Positions 7,210 to 15,683 of a stretch of 64,000 nt of DNA are shown in pieces. Origin of the DNA: Pseudoclavibacter helvolus (lineage in GTDB: Bacteria; Actinomycetota; Actinomycetes; Actinomycetales; Microbacteriaceae); contig NZ_JACHWJ010000001.1 in the NCBI RefSeq assembly GCF_014191305.1, positions 124,001 to 188,000 of the forward strand, written 5' to 3'. Made by a program: the position numbers and the translations under genes. The notes below the pieces were generated by a model that saw only the letters and a program-made list of their open reading frames with translations, had not been told where the DNA came from and made no database searches. Positions within the stretch are counted from its first letter, which is position 1, and the number at the start of each line of letters is the position of its first letter.

Positions 7210-8195
7210 GCGCGACCGCCGTCGCCTTCCCGAACATCGCGCTCATCAAGTACTGGGGGAAACGCGACGAGGCGCTCATCATCCCGCAAACCTCGAGCCT
7301 GTCGCTGACGCTCGCCGTCTACCCGACGACCACGACCGTCACCCTCCTGCCTGATGGTGGTCAGCACGAGATCCTGCAGGACGCAGCTCCCATGCCGCAG
7401 GCCGCCGCGGCCAAAGCCTCGCGCTTCCTCGACCACGTCCGGGAACTTGCCGGCAGCGCTCGAGCAGCGCGAGTCGAGACGAGCAACGCCGGACCAACCG
7501 GTGCCGGGCTGGCCTCGTCCGCCTCAGGCTTCGCGGCACTCGCCGCCGCAGCCGCAGCCGCCTACGGGCTCGACCTGTCGCCGCGCGACCTCTCCCGCCT
7601 CGCCAGGCGTGGCTCCGGTTCCGCGTCCCGCTCCGTCTTCGGCGGCTTCGCCGTGTGGAACGCCGGCACCGACGACCTCAGCTCCTACGCGGAACCCGTG
7701 GACGACGCGAAGATCGACGCGGCCATGGTGCTCGGCATCGTCAACGCCGGTGCGAAGCCCATCTCGAGCCGAGACGCCATGCGACGCACCGTCGAGACGT
7801 CGCCGTACAACGCGCCGTGGGTGGAGACCAACCCGAGCGAGCTTGCACTCATGCGCGAGGCGCTTCGCAGGGGCGACTTCACCGCGGTGGGCGAGATCTC
7901 GGAGCGGAACGCGCTGCGCATGCATGCCGCGATGCTCGGCGCCGTGCCGCCCGTCCGCTATCTCACCGCGGGCAGCATGGCGCTGCTCGACGCCGTGGCC
8001 GACCTCAGGCGCAACGGCCTCGAGGCGTACGCGACTATGGATGCGGGTCCGAACGTGAAGACGCTCTGCCGGTCGTCCGAGGCCGTCGAGGTGCGAGACG
8101 CGCTCGCTGCCGCTAACCCCGGCATCGAGTTCGTGATCGCCGAGGCTGGTCCGGGCGTTTCCGTCTCCGTTTCCGACTCCGGGAGCCAGCGGTGA
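7206..8195 (+). CDS. mvaD: Diphosphomevalonate decarboxylase
   Basis: This 329-residue GHMP-fold enzyme carries out ATP-dependent decarboxylation of 5-diphosphomevalonate to isopentenyl diphosphate. Diagnostic blocks are AFPNIALIKYWGKRDEALII at the N-terminus, TSNAGPTGAGLASSASGFAA (about 88-107), RRGSGSASRSVFGGFAVW (about 135-152, with the Ser/Arg of the active site) and YATMDAGPNVKTLC (about 277-290, with the catalytic Asp). The start is GTG 7206, which overlaps the mevalonate kinase stop. A longer frame reading back to 7098 lacks conservation and is rejected. Its stop overlaps the phosphomevalonate kinase start by 4 bases. Confidence 0.95.
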   Translation: MSATAVAFPNIALIKYWGKRDEALIIPQTSSLSLTLAVYPTTTTVTLLPDGGQHEILQDAAPMPQAAAAKASRFLDHVRELAGSARAARVETSNAGPTGAGLASSASGFAALAAAAAAAYGLDLSPRDLSRLARRGSGSASRSVFGGFAVWNAGTDDLSSYAEPVDDAKIDAAMVLGIVNAGAKPISSRDAMRRTVETSPYNAPWVETNPSELALMREALRRGDFTAVGEISERNALRMHAAMLGAVPPVRYLTAGSMALLDAVADLRRNGLEAYATMDAGPNVKTLCRSSEAVEVRDALAAANPGIEFVIAEAGPGVSVSVSDSGSQR

Positions 8196-9280
8196 TCGTT
8201 GCCGAGGCGCCAGGCAAGCTGTTTGTCAACGGCGAGTACGCGGTTGTCGAACCCGGCAGGCACGCGGTCGTCGTCGGTGTCTCAAGGCTCCTTCGCGCCG
8301 CACTACGCCCCGCCGAGATCGGCTCCGACACCACCGTCACCTCGCGCCACTTCGGCGCGCAGGCCGTGCCCGTGCGGATCGAGGGCGGCTCCGTCTCGAT
8401 TAACGCGCCTGGCGCTGAGCTTGTCGCCGAGTGCATCCGCGTCGTTGTGGAGCTCGCGCGCGAGCGCGGCGTCGAGCCCCTGCCGTTCTCGCTCGAGATC
8501 ACGAGCGAGCTCGACGACGTGAGCGGGAGAAAATTCGGGCTCGGTTCGAGCGGCGCCGTCGCGGTGGTCACCGTGAGAGCCGTCGCCGAGCACTTCGGCC
8601 TGCTTCTTGACGACGACGCGATCTACCGGCTCGCGAGCCTCGCCACCATCGAGCTGCGACCCGCCGCCTCGTGCGCGGACGTCGCGACGAGCACGCTCGG
8701 GGGATGGGTGCACTACGCCTCGCCAGATCGCCTCGCCGTGCGCGAGCTGCGACGCTCGCGAGGCGTCCAGGCGAGCCTCGCCGAGGCGTGGCCGGGGCTC
8801 GTCCTCGAGGCGCTTCCCGACCCGAGCTCGATCGTGCTGCACGTCGGCTGGACCTCGGCACCGGCCTCGACCGCCGAGCTCGTCGGTACCCTCCATGCTG
8901 GTGACTGGCGGTCGACTGCCGGCTACTCGGCCTTCCTGAGCGAGAGCGACCGCATCACGGCGTCCCTGGTCGCCGCGGTCCGGGCTGACAATGCCGATGG
9001 CGCGCTCACCGCCATCCGGGACGCGGAGGCCAACCTCGGAGCGCTCGACCAACTGAGTGGCATCGGGATTCGCACCGAGGCGCTCCAGGCGCTCATCGCG
9101 GCGGCCCGAGAAGTCGGCATCCCGGCGAAGACCTCAGGGGCAGGTGGCGGCGACTGCGGTATAGCGCTCGCGCCAGCTCGCAACGAGGCATTGGACGCCG
9201 CCTGGCGCGCAGCCGGAATCGAAGTCCTAGATCTGCACGTTGTACCGCACCGTCGAGTTGGAGTTCGCGAACATGGGTAA
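8192..9280 (+). CDS. mvaK2: Phosphomevalonate kinase
   Basis: This 362-residue GHMP kinase converts 5-phosphomevalonate to 5-diphosphomevalonate. Motif 1 is EAPGKLFVNGEYAVVEPGRH (about 4-23), motif 2 is KFGLGSSGAVAVVTVRAV (about 112-129), and motif 3 is KTSGAGGGDCGIAL (about 310-323). It starts with a GTG that overlaps the mvaD stop and ends 8 bases into the isomerase gene. The tight spacing of all three kinase/decarboxylase genes argues for co-translation. Confidence 0.93.
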   Translation: MIVAEAPGKLFVNGEYAVVEPGRHAVVVGVSRLLRAALRPAEIGSDTTVTSRHFGAQAVPVRIEGGSVSINAPGAELVAECIRVVVELARERGVEPLPFSLEITSELDDVSGRKFGLGSSGAVAVVTVRAVAEHFGLLLDDDAIYRLASLATIELRPAASCADVATSTLGGWVHYASPDRLAVRELRRSRGVQASLAEAWPGLVLEALPDPSSIVLHVGWTSAPASTAELVGTLHAGDWRSTAGYSAFLSESDRITASLVAAVRADNADGALTAIRDAEANLGALDQLSGIGIRTEALQALIAAAREVGIPAKTSGAGGGDCGIALAPARNEALDAAWRAAGIEVLDLHVVPHRRVGVREHG

Positions 9281-10358
9281 CCGCAAGGACGAGCACGTCG
9301 ACCTGGCTCTCGCTCAGCGGGCAGGGATCACGCGCAACGACTTCGACGACGTGCGCTTCGTGCATCACGCGCTCGGAGGCGTCGATCGCGCGTCCGTCTC
9401 GACGGCCGTGCAGGTGGCGGGCGCGACGTGGCCCGTGGCGTTCTACCTCAACGGCATGACCGGGGGCAGCGAGCGCACCGGCGTCATCAACCGCGACCTC
9501 GCGGTCGCCGCTCGTGAGACCGGGATCGCGATGGCCGCGGGCTCGCTCTCGGCCTTCCTCAAGGATGCTTCGACGGCCCCCAGCTTCCGCGTCATCCGCG
9601 ACGAGAACCCCGGCGGCTTTGTCATGGCCAACGTCAACGCCACGGTCAGCGCTGATGACGCGCAGCGGGCCGTCGACCTGCTCGAGGCGGACGCGCTGCA
9701 AATTCACATCAACTCCGTGCAGGAGACGGTCATGCCGGAAGGCGACCGTGACTTCGCCGCGTGGCCAGCGGCCATCGAAGCGATCGTGCAGCGAGTCGGC
9801 GTGCCCGTCATCGTCAAGGAAGTTGGCTTCGGGCTCAGCGCGAGCACGCTTGCGCGCCTCGCCGAGCTCGGCGTGCAGTTCGCCGACGTGAGCGGACGCG
9901 GCGGCACCGACTTCGCGAAGATCGAGAACTCGAGGCGTCGCCTTGGCGATTACGCGCCGCTTGTCGGGTGGGGTCAGTCGACGCCTGAGGCGCTCATCGA
10001 AGCTGATGCAAGCACTGCGGCGCTGCCCGTCTTGCTCGCCTCCGGCGGTGTGCGCACGTCACTCGACGTGCTTCGGGCGCTTGCGCTCGGCGCGCGCGCC
10101 GTCGGCATCTCCGGGCACTTCCTCGAAGTGCTCGTCGAGCACGGCGTGGAGGGGCTTGTCGAGCACATCCGCTCCTGGCAGGAGCAACTCGCCGCACTGC
10201 AGACCATGCTCGGCGCGACCACGACGGAGGCGCTCACTCAGCAGGAGCTCATCCTGCACGGCGCGCTCCTCGAGTTCTGCGCCTCCCGCGGCATCGACCC
10301 AGCCGCCGTCTCGCGATCACGCGGGCGCGGCACCCTCCCATCGAAAGGACAGCGATGA
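9273..10358 (+). CDS. fni: Type 2 isopentenyl-diphosphate delta-isomerase (FMN-dependent)
   Basis: This 361-residue type 2 enzyme interconverts IPP and DMAPP using reduced FMN, NADPH and Mg2+. Visible blocks are NRKDEHVDLAL (about 3-13), FYLNGMTGGSERTGVINRDL (about 57-76), HINSVQETVMPEGDRDF with the catalytic Gln and Mg-binding Glu, VIVKEVGFG, VSGRGGTDFAKIENSRR, and the FMN-phosphate loop ASGGVRTSLDVLRALALGAR. I chose ATG 9273 because a GGAG site lies 9 bases upstream and homology begins there; the frame is open further back to 9240. It overlaps the upstream gene by 8 bases and mvaA by 4. Confidence 0.95.
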   Translation: MGNRKDEHVDLALAQRAGITRNDFDDVRFVHHALGGVDRASVSTAVQVAGATWPVAFYLNGMTGGSERTGVINRDLAVAARETGIAMAAGSLSAFLKDASTAPSFRVIRDENPGGFVMANVNATVSADDAQRAVDLLEADALQIHINSVQETVMPEGDRDFAAWPAAIEAIVQRVGVPVIVKEVGFGLSASTLARLAELGVQFADVSGRGGTDFAKIENSRRRLGDYAPLVGWGQSTPEALIEADASTAALPVLLASGGVRTSLDVLRALALGARAVGISGHFLEVLVEHGVEGLVEHIRSWQEQLAALQTMLGATTTEALTQQELILHGALLEFCASRGIDPAAVSRSRGRGTLPSKGQR

Positions 10359-11401
10359 GCACCGAGCTCCTCGACCACGCACCAGTTCCGCTCAAGTGGG
10401 TCGGCCCTGTTCGCGTGACCGGAAACGTCATGGAGGGTGAGCAGCTTGTGCCGCTCGCAACCTACGAGCAGCCGCTCTGGCCCTCGGTCGGCCGCGGCGC
10501 CAAGATGTCGATGCTCGTCCCTGACGGCATCAAGGCGACGCTCATCGACGAGCGCATGAGCCGCTCCGTGCTCTTCGAGGCCGACGACGCCGGAGTCGCG
10601 CTCGAGGCGCTGCACGAGATCCAGGCGCACATGCACCTGCTCCAGGAGGTCGTCGCGACGAGCAGCCGCTTCGCACGCCTCATCGACCTGCACGCCCAGA
10701 TCGCGGGGAACCTGCTGTTCCTCCGCTTCGAGCTCACAACCGGTGACGCATCCGGCCACAACATGGTGACCCTCGCGTCCGAACGGCTCATGGACTTCAT
10801 CCTCCGTCGCTGGCCCGAGCTCCGCTACGAGTCCATCTCAGGCAACTTCTGCTCCGATAAGAAGGCGACCGCCGTCAACGGCATTCTGGGCCGCGGCAAG
10901 AACGTCGTCACCGAGCTCGTGCTCCCGCGACGCACCGTCGAGCGGTGGCTGCGGTCGACACCCGAGAAGATCGCGCAGCTGAACGTGCGCAAGAACCTCA
11001 TCGGCACGATGCTCGCGGGAGGCCTGAGGACGGGCAACGCGCACTACGCGAACATGCTCCTCGGGTTCTACCTCGCGACAGGGCAGGATGCGGCGAACAT
11101 CGTGGAGGGCTCGCAGGGCATCACCCACGCTGAGGTGCGCGACGGCGACCTGTACTTCTCGTGCACGCTCCCCAACCTCATCGTCGGCAGCGTCGGTAAC
11201 GGCAAGGGCCTCGACTTCATCGAGGCGAACCTCGAGCGGCTCGGCTGCAAGGAAGACCGCGAGCCCGGGGCAAACGCTCGGCGACTGGCCGTACTGTGTG
11301 CGGCAACCGTTCTCTGTGGCGAACTCTCCCTCATGGCAGCTCAGACGAACCAGGGCGAGCTCATGGCCTCGCACATCAAGCTGGAACGCGCCGCGAACTG
11401 A
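10355..11401 (+). CDS. mvaA: Hydroxymethylglutaryl-CoA reductase (class I-like, soluble)
   Basis: This 348-residue protein reduces HMG-CoA to mevalonate with NADPH. It has no membrane anchor. Its length fits bacterial homologues of the catalytic domain of class I enzymes. Conserved parts are SGNFCSDKKATAVNGILGRG with the catalytic Lys, TTGDASGHNMVTLASE in the NADP-binding region, YLATGQDAANIVEGSQGITH with the catalytic Asp, and a C-terminal LSLMAAQTNQGELMASHIKL with the His. Sequence AAAGGA lies 7 bases before the ATG, which itself overlaps the fni stop (ATGA). Confidence 0.94.
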   Translation: MSTELLDHAPVPLKWVGPVRVTGNVMEGEQLVPLATYEQPLWPSVGRGAKMSMLVPDGIKATLIDERMSRSVLFEADDAGVALEALHEIQAHMHLLQEVVATSSRFARLIDLHAQIAGNLLFLRFELTTGDASGHNMVTLASERLMDFILRRWPELRYESISGNFCSDKKATAVNGILGRGKNVVTELVLPRRTVERWLRSTPEKIAQLNVRKNLIGTMLAGGLRTGNAHYANMLLGFYLATGQDAANIVEGSQGITHAEVRDGDLYFSCTLPNLIVGSVGNGKGLDFIEANLERLGCKEDREPGANARRLAVLCAATVLCGELSLMAAQTNQGELMASHIKLERAAN

Positions 11402-11427
11402 GCGGCGCGCGGAAACGAGCGAACACT

Positions 11428-12600
11428 ATGACAACACCAATCGGCATCCACGACCTCGCGTTCGCGACGGGATCACGAGTGCTCGACCTCTCGGTGATCG
11501 CCGAGCGGCTCGGCACCGAGATCGAGAAGTACACGATCGGCATCGGCCAGGAGCGGATGAGCATCCCCGCCGCCGACGAGGACATCGTCACGATGGGCGC
11601 GGCCGCCGCCAAGCAGATCATCGACCGGCACGGCGCTGAGGGCATTCGCACCGTCCTGTTCGCGACGGAGACGGGTATCGACCAGTCGAAGGCCGCTGGG
11701 GTCTACGTGCACCAGCTGCTCGAGCTGCCGGCGACCTGCAGGGTCGTCGAACTCAAGCAGGCGTGTTACTCGGCGACCGCGGCGCTCCAGTTCGCGACGG
11801 CACTCGTCGCCCGCGATCCCCGGCAGCGCGTGCTGGTCATCGCGAGCGACGTCGCCCGCTACGAGCTCGGCTCGAGCGGGGAACCGACGCAGGGAGCCGG
11901 CGCGGTTGCCATGCTGGTCGCGGCAGATCCTGACCTTGTCGTCATCGAGCCTGGCTCCGGGGTCTTCACGAGCGACATCATGGACTTCTGGCGTCCGAAC
12001 GGCCGCGTCACGGCGCTCGTGGATGGCAAGTACTCAATCCGCGCCTACCTTCAGGCCGTCGAGAACGCCTGGAACGACTACTCGGCACAAGGCGGATTCC
12101 CGATCTCCGAATTCAATCGTTTCTGCTATCACCAGCCCTTCACGAAGATGGCGTCGAAAGCGCACCGCCACCTCATCAAGACGGCAGGCGGCGACCTCGA
12201 CCCCGCAGTCCTCGACGCGCAGATCGCGCCGACGCTGAAGTACAACAGAGTCATAGGAAATACGTACACCGCGTCGATCTACCTCGCGCTCCTCAGCCTC
12301 CTCGACAGCGACGAAGAGCTCGACGAAACGAAGATCGGCTTCCTGAGCTACGGTTCTGGAAGTGTGGCCGAGTTCTTCGCCGGCACCGTTCAGCCGGGAT
12401 ATCGCAAGCATTTGCGCTCGGAGGAGAATCGATCCGTCCTCGCCGCGCGAGTTCCCATCGATGCCAGCGAATATCTCACCTGGCATGAGCGGCGCGACCC
12501 TACCGAGCTCGGCGATTTCGCCCTGCCGAATGAGACGCCAGGGCCTTTCCGTTTGGCTGGCTTCACCGATCTCAAGAGGGACTACGCCGTCACGCAGTAA
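11428..12600 (+). CDS. mvaS: Hydroxymethylglutaryl-CoA synthase
   Basis: This 390-residue thiolase-fold enzyme condenses acetyl-CoA with acetoacetyl-CoA to HMG-CoA. The catalytic triad is visible: Glu81 in FATETGIDQSKA, the acyl-carrying Cys113 in ELKQACYSAT, and His235 in FCYHQPFTKMASKAHRHL. SYGSGSVAEFFAG lies near the C-terminus. The start is ATG 11428; the frame is open back to 11296, but that stretch lies inside mvaA. It is the last gene of the mevalonate operon and sits 26 bases after mvaA. The gene order equals that of the mevalonate cluster described in Streptomyces sp. CL190, as I recall it. Confidence 0.95.
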   Translation: MTTPIGIHDLAFATGSRVLDLSVIAERLGTEIEKYTIGIGQERMSIPAADEDIVTMGAAAAKQIIDRHGAEGIRTVLFATETGIDQSKAAGVYVHQLLELPATCRVVELKQACYSATAALQFATALVARDPRQRVLVIASDVARYELGSSGEPTQGAGAVAMLVAADPDLVVIEPGSGVFTSDIMDFWRPNGRVTALVDGKYSIRAYLQAVENAWNDYSAQGGFPISEFNRFCYHQPFTKMASKAHRHLIKTAGGDLDPAVLDAQIAPTLKYNRVIGNTYTASIYLALLSLLDSDEELDETKIGFLSYGSGSVAEFFAGTVQPGYRKHLRSEENRSVLAARVPIDASEYLTWHERRDPTELGDFALPNETPGPFRLAGFTDLKRDYAVTQ

Positions 12601-12631
12601 TTCCACTGGTTCACGGGGCTAGCATTCGGGT

Positions 12632-13474
12632 ATGAGCGAGAACATCACCGTCGGAGTCGCCGGAAACCTTCCTGGAATCGTCGCAACGCGGTGGGCGGCA
12701 GCCCGTGCGTCGCGGGGTCAGAAGCGCCTGCGACTCGTGCATATCGTCGATCCGAGAATCGCTGGGGCGGGTAATCCCGACCTGCTCATCGAAGCGGAGA
12801 GCGCCGCGGCACGCATCCTCGAGGAGGCGACGGAGGCCGCGCTTGCGGTCGACCCCGCCCTCGACGTGGAGACCGTCGTCCTGACGGGGGCGATCATCGA
12901 GACGCTCGCGGAACTCTCGAAGTCTTCAGGGCTCCTCGTCGTCGGCAGCAACAGGGGAGACGCCCCCGGGCGGGCCAGCGGAACCCACAGCGTGCGCGTG
13001 GCGGCCGCAAGCGAGTCGCCTGTTGCAGTGATCCCCGACGTCGATCTTGCCGCACGACGCGGTGTCGTGGTTGGGGTCGACGGCTCGGACCTCTCCGAGC
13101 ACGCACTCGCAGTGGCCGCAGAAGAGGCGAGCCGCCTTGGGGAGCCTCTCATTCCGGTGCACGCCTGGCACGCTCCGAATGTGTACGGCGGGGGCGTCAT
13201 CGTCACCGGGGACTTCTTCGACGAGCTGCGTCTAGCAGCCGAGGAGACGCTCTCGCTGGCGCTCGCCGGCCTCAGGGGACGCTACCCGGATCTCGAGATC
13301 ACGCCGGTTGTTGTCGAGGGAATCCCAGATATGGCGATCCTCGATGCTGCGCACTCGGCTTCGCTCGTCGTCGTCGGCAGCAGGGGTCGAGGAGCCTTCG
13401 TGCGTCTCTTGCTCGGTTCAGTGAGCCACGGTGTCCTCGCACACCTCGAGACGCCGACCATCGTCGCGAAGTAG
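12632..13474 (+). CDS. Universal stress protein with two tandem Usp domains
   Basis: This 280-residue protein has two Usp folds. The first (about 1-135) is degenerate at the nucleotide loop (GSNRGDAPGRASGTHSVRVA). The second (about 143-280) keeps VVVGVDGSDLSEHALAVA and the ATP-binding pattern VVGSRGRGAFVRLLLGSVSH. Tandem Usp proteins of this size are typical of actinobacteria and are tied to dormancy and stress survival, but the precise function is unknown. It follows mvaS by 31 bases and might be read through with it. A strong hairpin terminator follows. Confidence 0.9.
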   Translation: MSENITVGVAGNLPGIVATRWAAARASRGQKRLRLVHIVDPRIAGAGNPDLLIEAESAAARILEEATEAALAVDPALDVETVVLTGAIIETLAELSKSSGLLVVGSNRGDAPGRASGTHSVRVAAASESPVAVIPDVDLAARRGVVVGVDGSDLSEHALAVAAEEASRLGEPLIPVHAWHAPNVYGGGVIVTGDFFDELRLAAEETLSLALAGLRGRYPDLEITPVVVEGIPDMAILDAAHSASLVVVGSRGRGAFVRLLLGSVSHGVLAHLETPTIVAK

Positions 13475-13505
13475 TCCGAGTACAGCGAACCTCCGGAACA
13501 CAGAT

Positions 13506-13539
13506 AGAGGGCCGGACGGCATTTGCCGTCTGGCCCTCT
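13506..13539. terminator. Strong hairpin terminator between the Usp gene and lsr2
   Basis: Arms 13506-13520 and 13525-13539 pair over 15 bp (one G-U) around the loop ATTT. Only a short T stretch follows. It sits between convergent genes, so it can act in both directions. Confidence 0.85.
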
Positions 13540-13590
13540 TCTCTGCGTGCGGTCTCCAGGGTGAACCCGTGAGACTTTTCGAACCCGTGT

Positions 13591-13935
13591 TTAGGAGTTC
13601 GCGGCCTCGTAGTCTTCGATGATCGAACCGGGGATGCGTCCGCGGTCTGAGATCTTGTGACCTTCTGCACGAGCCCAGGCGCGAATAGCGGCGAGGTCAC
13701 GCTTGGGGCGGTTGGCGGCGGTGCCCGTCGACTTGGTCTTGCGGGCCTTGGCTACCGTGCGAGCCGCCGAGACGTAGTCGGTGAGCGCATCGCGCAGCTT
13801 CTTGGCGTTCTCGTCTGAGAGGTCGATTTCGTAGTCGGTTCCGTCCAGGGCGAATTGAACGGTCTCGCCTTCACCCTCGGCGAGTGAAGTCGAGTCGATG
13901 TCGTCGACGAGCTGATAGATGACTTTCCTGGCCAT
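13591..13935 (-). CDS. lsr2: Lsr2-type nucleoid-associated protein
   Basis: This 114-residue H-NS-like DNA-bridging protein of actinobacteria silences AT-rich and foreign DNA. The N-terminal dimerisation domain (MARKVIYQLVDDIDSTSLAE, then TVQFALDGTDYEIDLSDENA) is followed by a basic linker and the C-terminal DNA-binding domain. Its minor-groove motif RGR appears in GHKISDRGRIPGSIIEDYEA (about 92-111). The ribosome site AAGGGGAC lies a few bases before the ATG. Its presence and form are a good marker that the host is an actinobacterium. Confidence 0.95.
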   Translation of the reverse strand: MARKVIYQLVDDIDSTSLAEGEGETVQFALDGTDYEIDLSDENAKKLRDALTDYVSAARTVAKARKTKSTGTAANRPKRDLAAIRAWARAEGHKISDRGRIPGSIIEDYEAANS

Positions 13936-14185
13936 GAGGTCCCCTTCGTTAATTGCAGAGCGAATACATGTTAGATGATTCTCCGGTGATTTGAATCCAA
14001 GTTCGTTCAGGGGAGCGAGTTCAGGCCCGGAATAACCCTCAGGCTAGGTGCCGACACGATGGACTAGAGCAGGCCCGAATGGATTTCGGTTGGCGCTCGA
14101 GAAGCGTTCCAATTGGTTGGATGGTTGGCGAAGGGCTTTGCAGGCGGAAGTCGGCGTCGATGGGCAGGATACGATCACGACAGCT

Positions 14186-15115
14186 ATGAATGTGCTCCAG
14201 GGATTCGCGGTCATCGCCGTCATCGTTACGGTGGGAGTGTTCCTGGCACGCAGCGGCGTGCTCGGCCAGGCGGGGCAGACCGGGCTGTCGAAGCTGGCAT
14301 TCAACGTTGCAACCCCCGCGTTGCTCTTCACGCTCATGGCCGACGCGCACCTTGAAGTGCTCTATTCGAGTCAGTTCGTCGTGACCGCGATTGCAATGAC
14401 CGCCGTTGCGCTCATCTATGGCGCGGTCGGTGCGCTCCGCAAATGGGGTCTCGCGACCACGACCTCCGGGGCGATGGCGGCGAGCTACGTCAACGCGGGC
14501 AACCTCGGCATCCCGATCGCCGTCTACGTGCTCGGAGACGCGACGTTGGTCGCGCCCGTCATGCTCGGACAGCAGCTCATCATGGGGCCGATCTTCATGA
14601 CGCTGCTCGACATCGCGTCCAGAGACGCGGACGCGCCCAGGCTCCGGTGGTGGCAGATCGTGCTGCGGCCGTTCAAGAACCCCATCGTCATTGGCGCGCT
14701 CGGCGGTATCGCTGTGAGCGCGCTCGGCATCACGATCCCACCGTTCCTCCTCGACCCACTCGAGCTGCTCGGCGGCATGAGCGTCCCTGCGATGCTCCTC
14801 GCGTTCGGCATGTCGCTGTGGGGCAACGCGATCCCTTTCCGCGAACCGGACCGGGCGCCTGCGATCGTCGCGACCGTCCTCAAGGTGTTCGTGCATCCGG
14901 CCCTCGCGTGGCTCATCGGCGCCTGGCTTTTCGGGCTCGATGGTGCCGCCCTGCTCATCGTCGTCGTGACGGCGGCGCTCCCATCAGCGCAGAACGTCTT
15001 TACCTACGCGAGCAACTACGGGGTCGGGATGCGCGTCGCGCGGGAGACGATCCTGGCCACCACGTTCCTGTCGGTGCCCGTCATCTTCGTCGTATCCGTG
15101 CTCCTTTCGAAGTAA
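14186..15115 (+). CDS. AEC-family (auxin efflux carrier-like) transporter
   Basis: This 309-residue membrane protein has about ten hydrophobic helices in two inverted halves with a break in the middle (DADAPRLRWWQIVLRPFKNP, about 148-167), the usual AEC layout. Conserved features include SYVNAGNLGIPIAVYVLG in the first half and LPSAQNVFTYASNYG near the end. Bacterial AEC proteins move dicarboxylates such as malate or other anions; the substrate here is unknown. I chose ATG 14186 because hydrophobic homology begins there and a TACGAT -10-like box lies at 14170-14175; upstream in-frame sequence from 14048 is not membrane-like. Confidence 0.85.
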   Translation: MNVLQGFAVIAVIVTVGVFLARSGVLGQAGQTGLSKLAFNVATPALLFTLMADAHLEVLYSSQFVVTAIAMTAVALIYGAVGALRKWGLATTTSGAMAASYVNAGNLGIPIAVYVLGDATLVAPVMLGQQLIMGPIFMTLLDIASRDADAPRLRWWQIVLRPFKNPIVIGALGGIAVSALGITIPPFLLDPLELLGGMSVPAMLLAFGMSLWGNAIPFREPDRAPAIVATVLKVFVHPALAWLIGAWLFGLDGAALLIVVVTAALPSAQNVFTYASNYGVGMRVARETILATTFLSVPVIFVVSVLLSK

Positions 15116-15168
15116 CGCGGGGCGATTGCCGCTGGCGCTTCGAATTCGAGGCGGGCTAACTTTGAGAC

Positions 15169-15675
15169 ATGGAGCTCTGGCGCGGGGAACTGCGATGGCC
15201 GATCAAGTCGTCCTTCGTCGAGTACGTTCGTCGCTCTGGCGGCGATGTGCACATGCAGGGCGGCGCATTTGTCGACGACGAGGAGTTCGGCTACCCGCGC
15301 GGTGTCGCAGACTCAGCGTGGCTTGCAGGAGACGCGCCTGTGGGGAGCGCGAGCTTCGTCGGCGCCGTCCGGTTGACGGGCCACGGTGGCATGCTCGACG
15401 TGACGTTCCGCAATCCGCAGCTCGTCTTCGACGGCGAAGACGCGCGGCTTGTTGTGCAAGGCCTGGACGGCGCACCCATCGACTTCGCGAGCTGCGAGAT
15501 CGGCACGCCGCTCGTGCGTGACGACGTCGCCGAGTGGCTGGGGGTGCGCGTGATTCTCACTCCGGCCGGGTCTCAGGTCTTCAACGGCATGTACCGCCCG
15601 TACTCGGAGATGGACTCGTTGAACTTCACGCTTGCCCTCGGTCGAGCGCAGTCGCCGCGCGAAGAGCGCGCCTAG
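15169..15675 (+). CDS. HtaA-domain protein without signal peptide
   Basis: This 168-residue protein is essentially one HtaA domain: SFVEYVRRSGGDVHMQGGAF, FGYPRGV, and the signature VGAVRLTGHGGMLDVTFRNP (about 65-84) followed by QLVFDGEDARLVV. HtaA domains of corynebacteria bind haem at the cell surface. This copy has neither an export signal nor a membrane anchor, so it should be cytoplasmic, and haem binding is not certain. It follows the AEC gene by 53 bases and converges with the App1-like gene 8 bases away. Confidence 0.75.
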   Translation: MELWRGELRWPIKSSFVEYVRRSGGDVHMQGGAFVDDEEFGYPRGVADSAWLAGDAPVGSASFVGAVRLTGHGGMLDVTFRNPQLVFDGEDARLVVQGLDGAPIDFASCEIGTPLVRDDVAEWLGVRVILTPAGSQVFNGMYRPYSEMDSLNFTLALGRAQSPREERA

Positions 15676-15683
15676 CCAGGGGG

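Noticed and set aside
13560-14040. Possible tRNA pieces (TTCGAACCC near 13577, TTTGAATCC near 13990)
   Set aside because: No cloverleaf can be folded around either, and acceptor and anticodon arms are missing.
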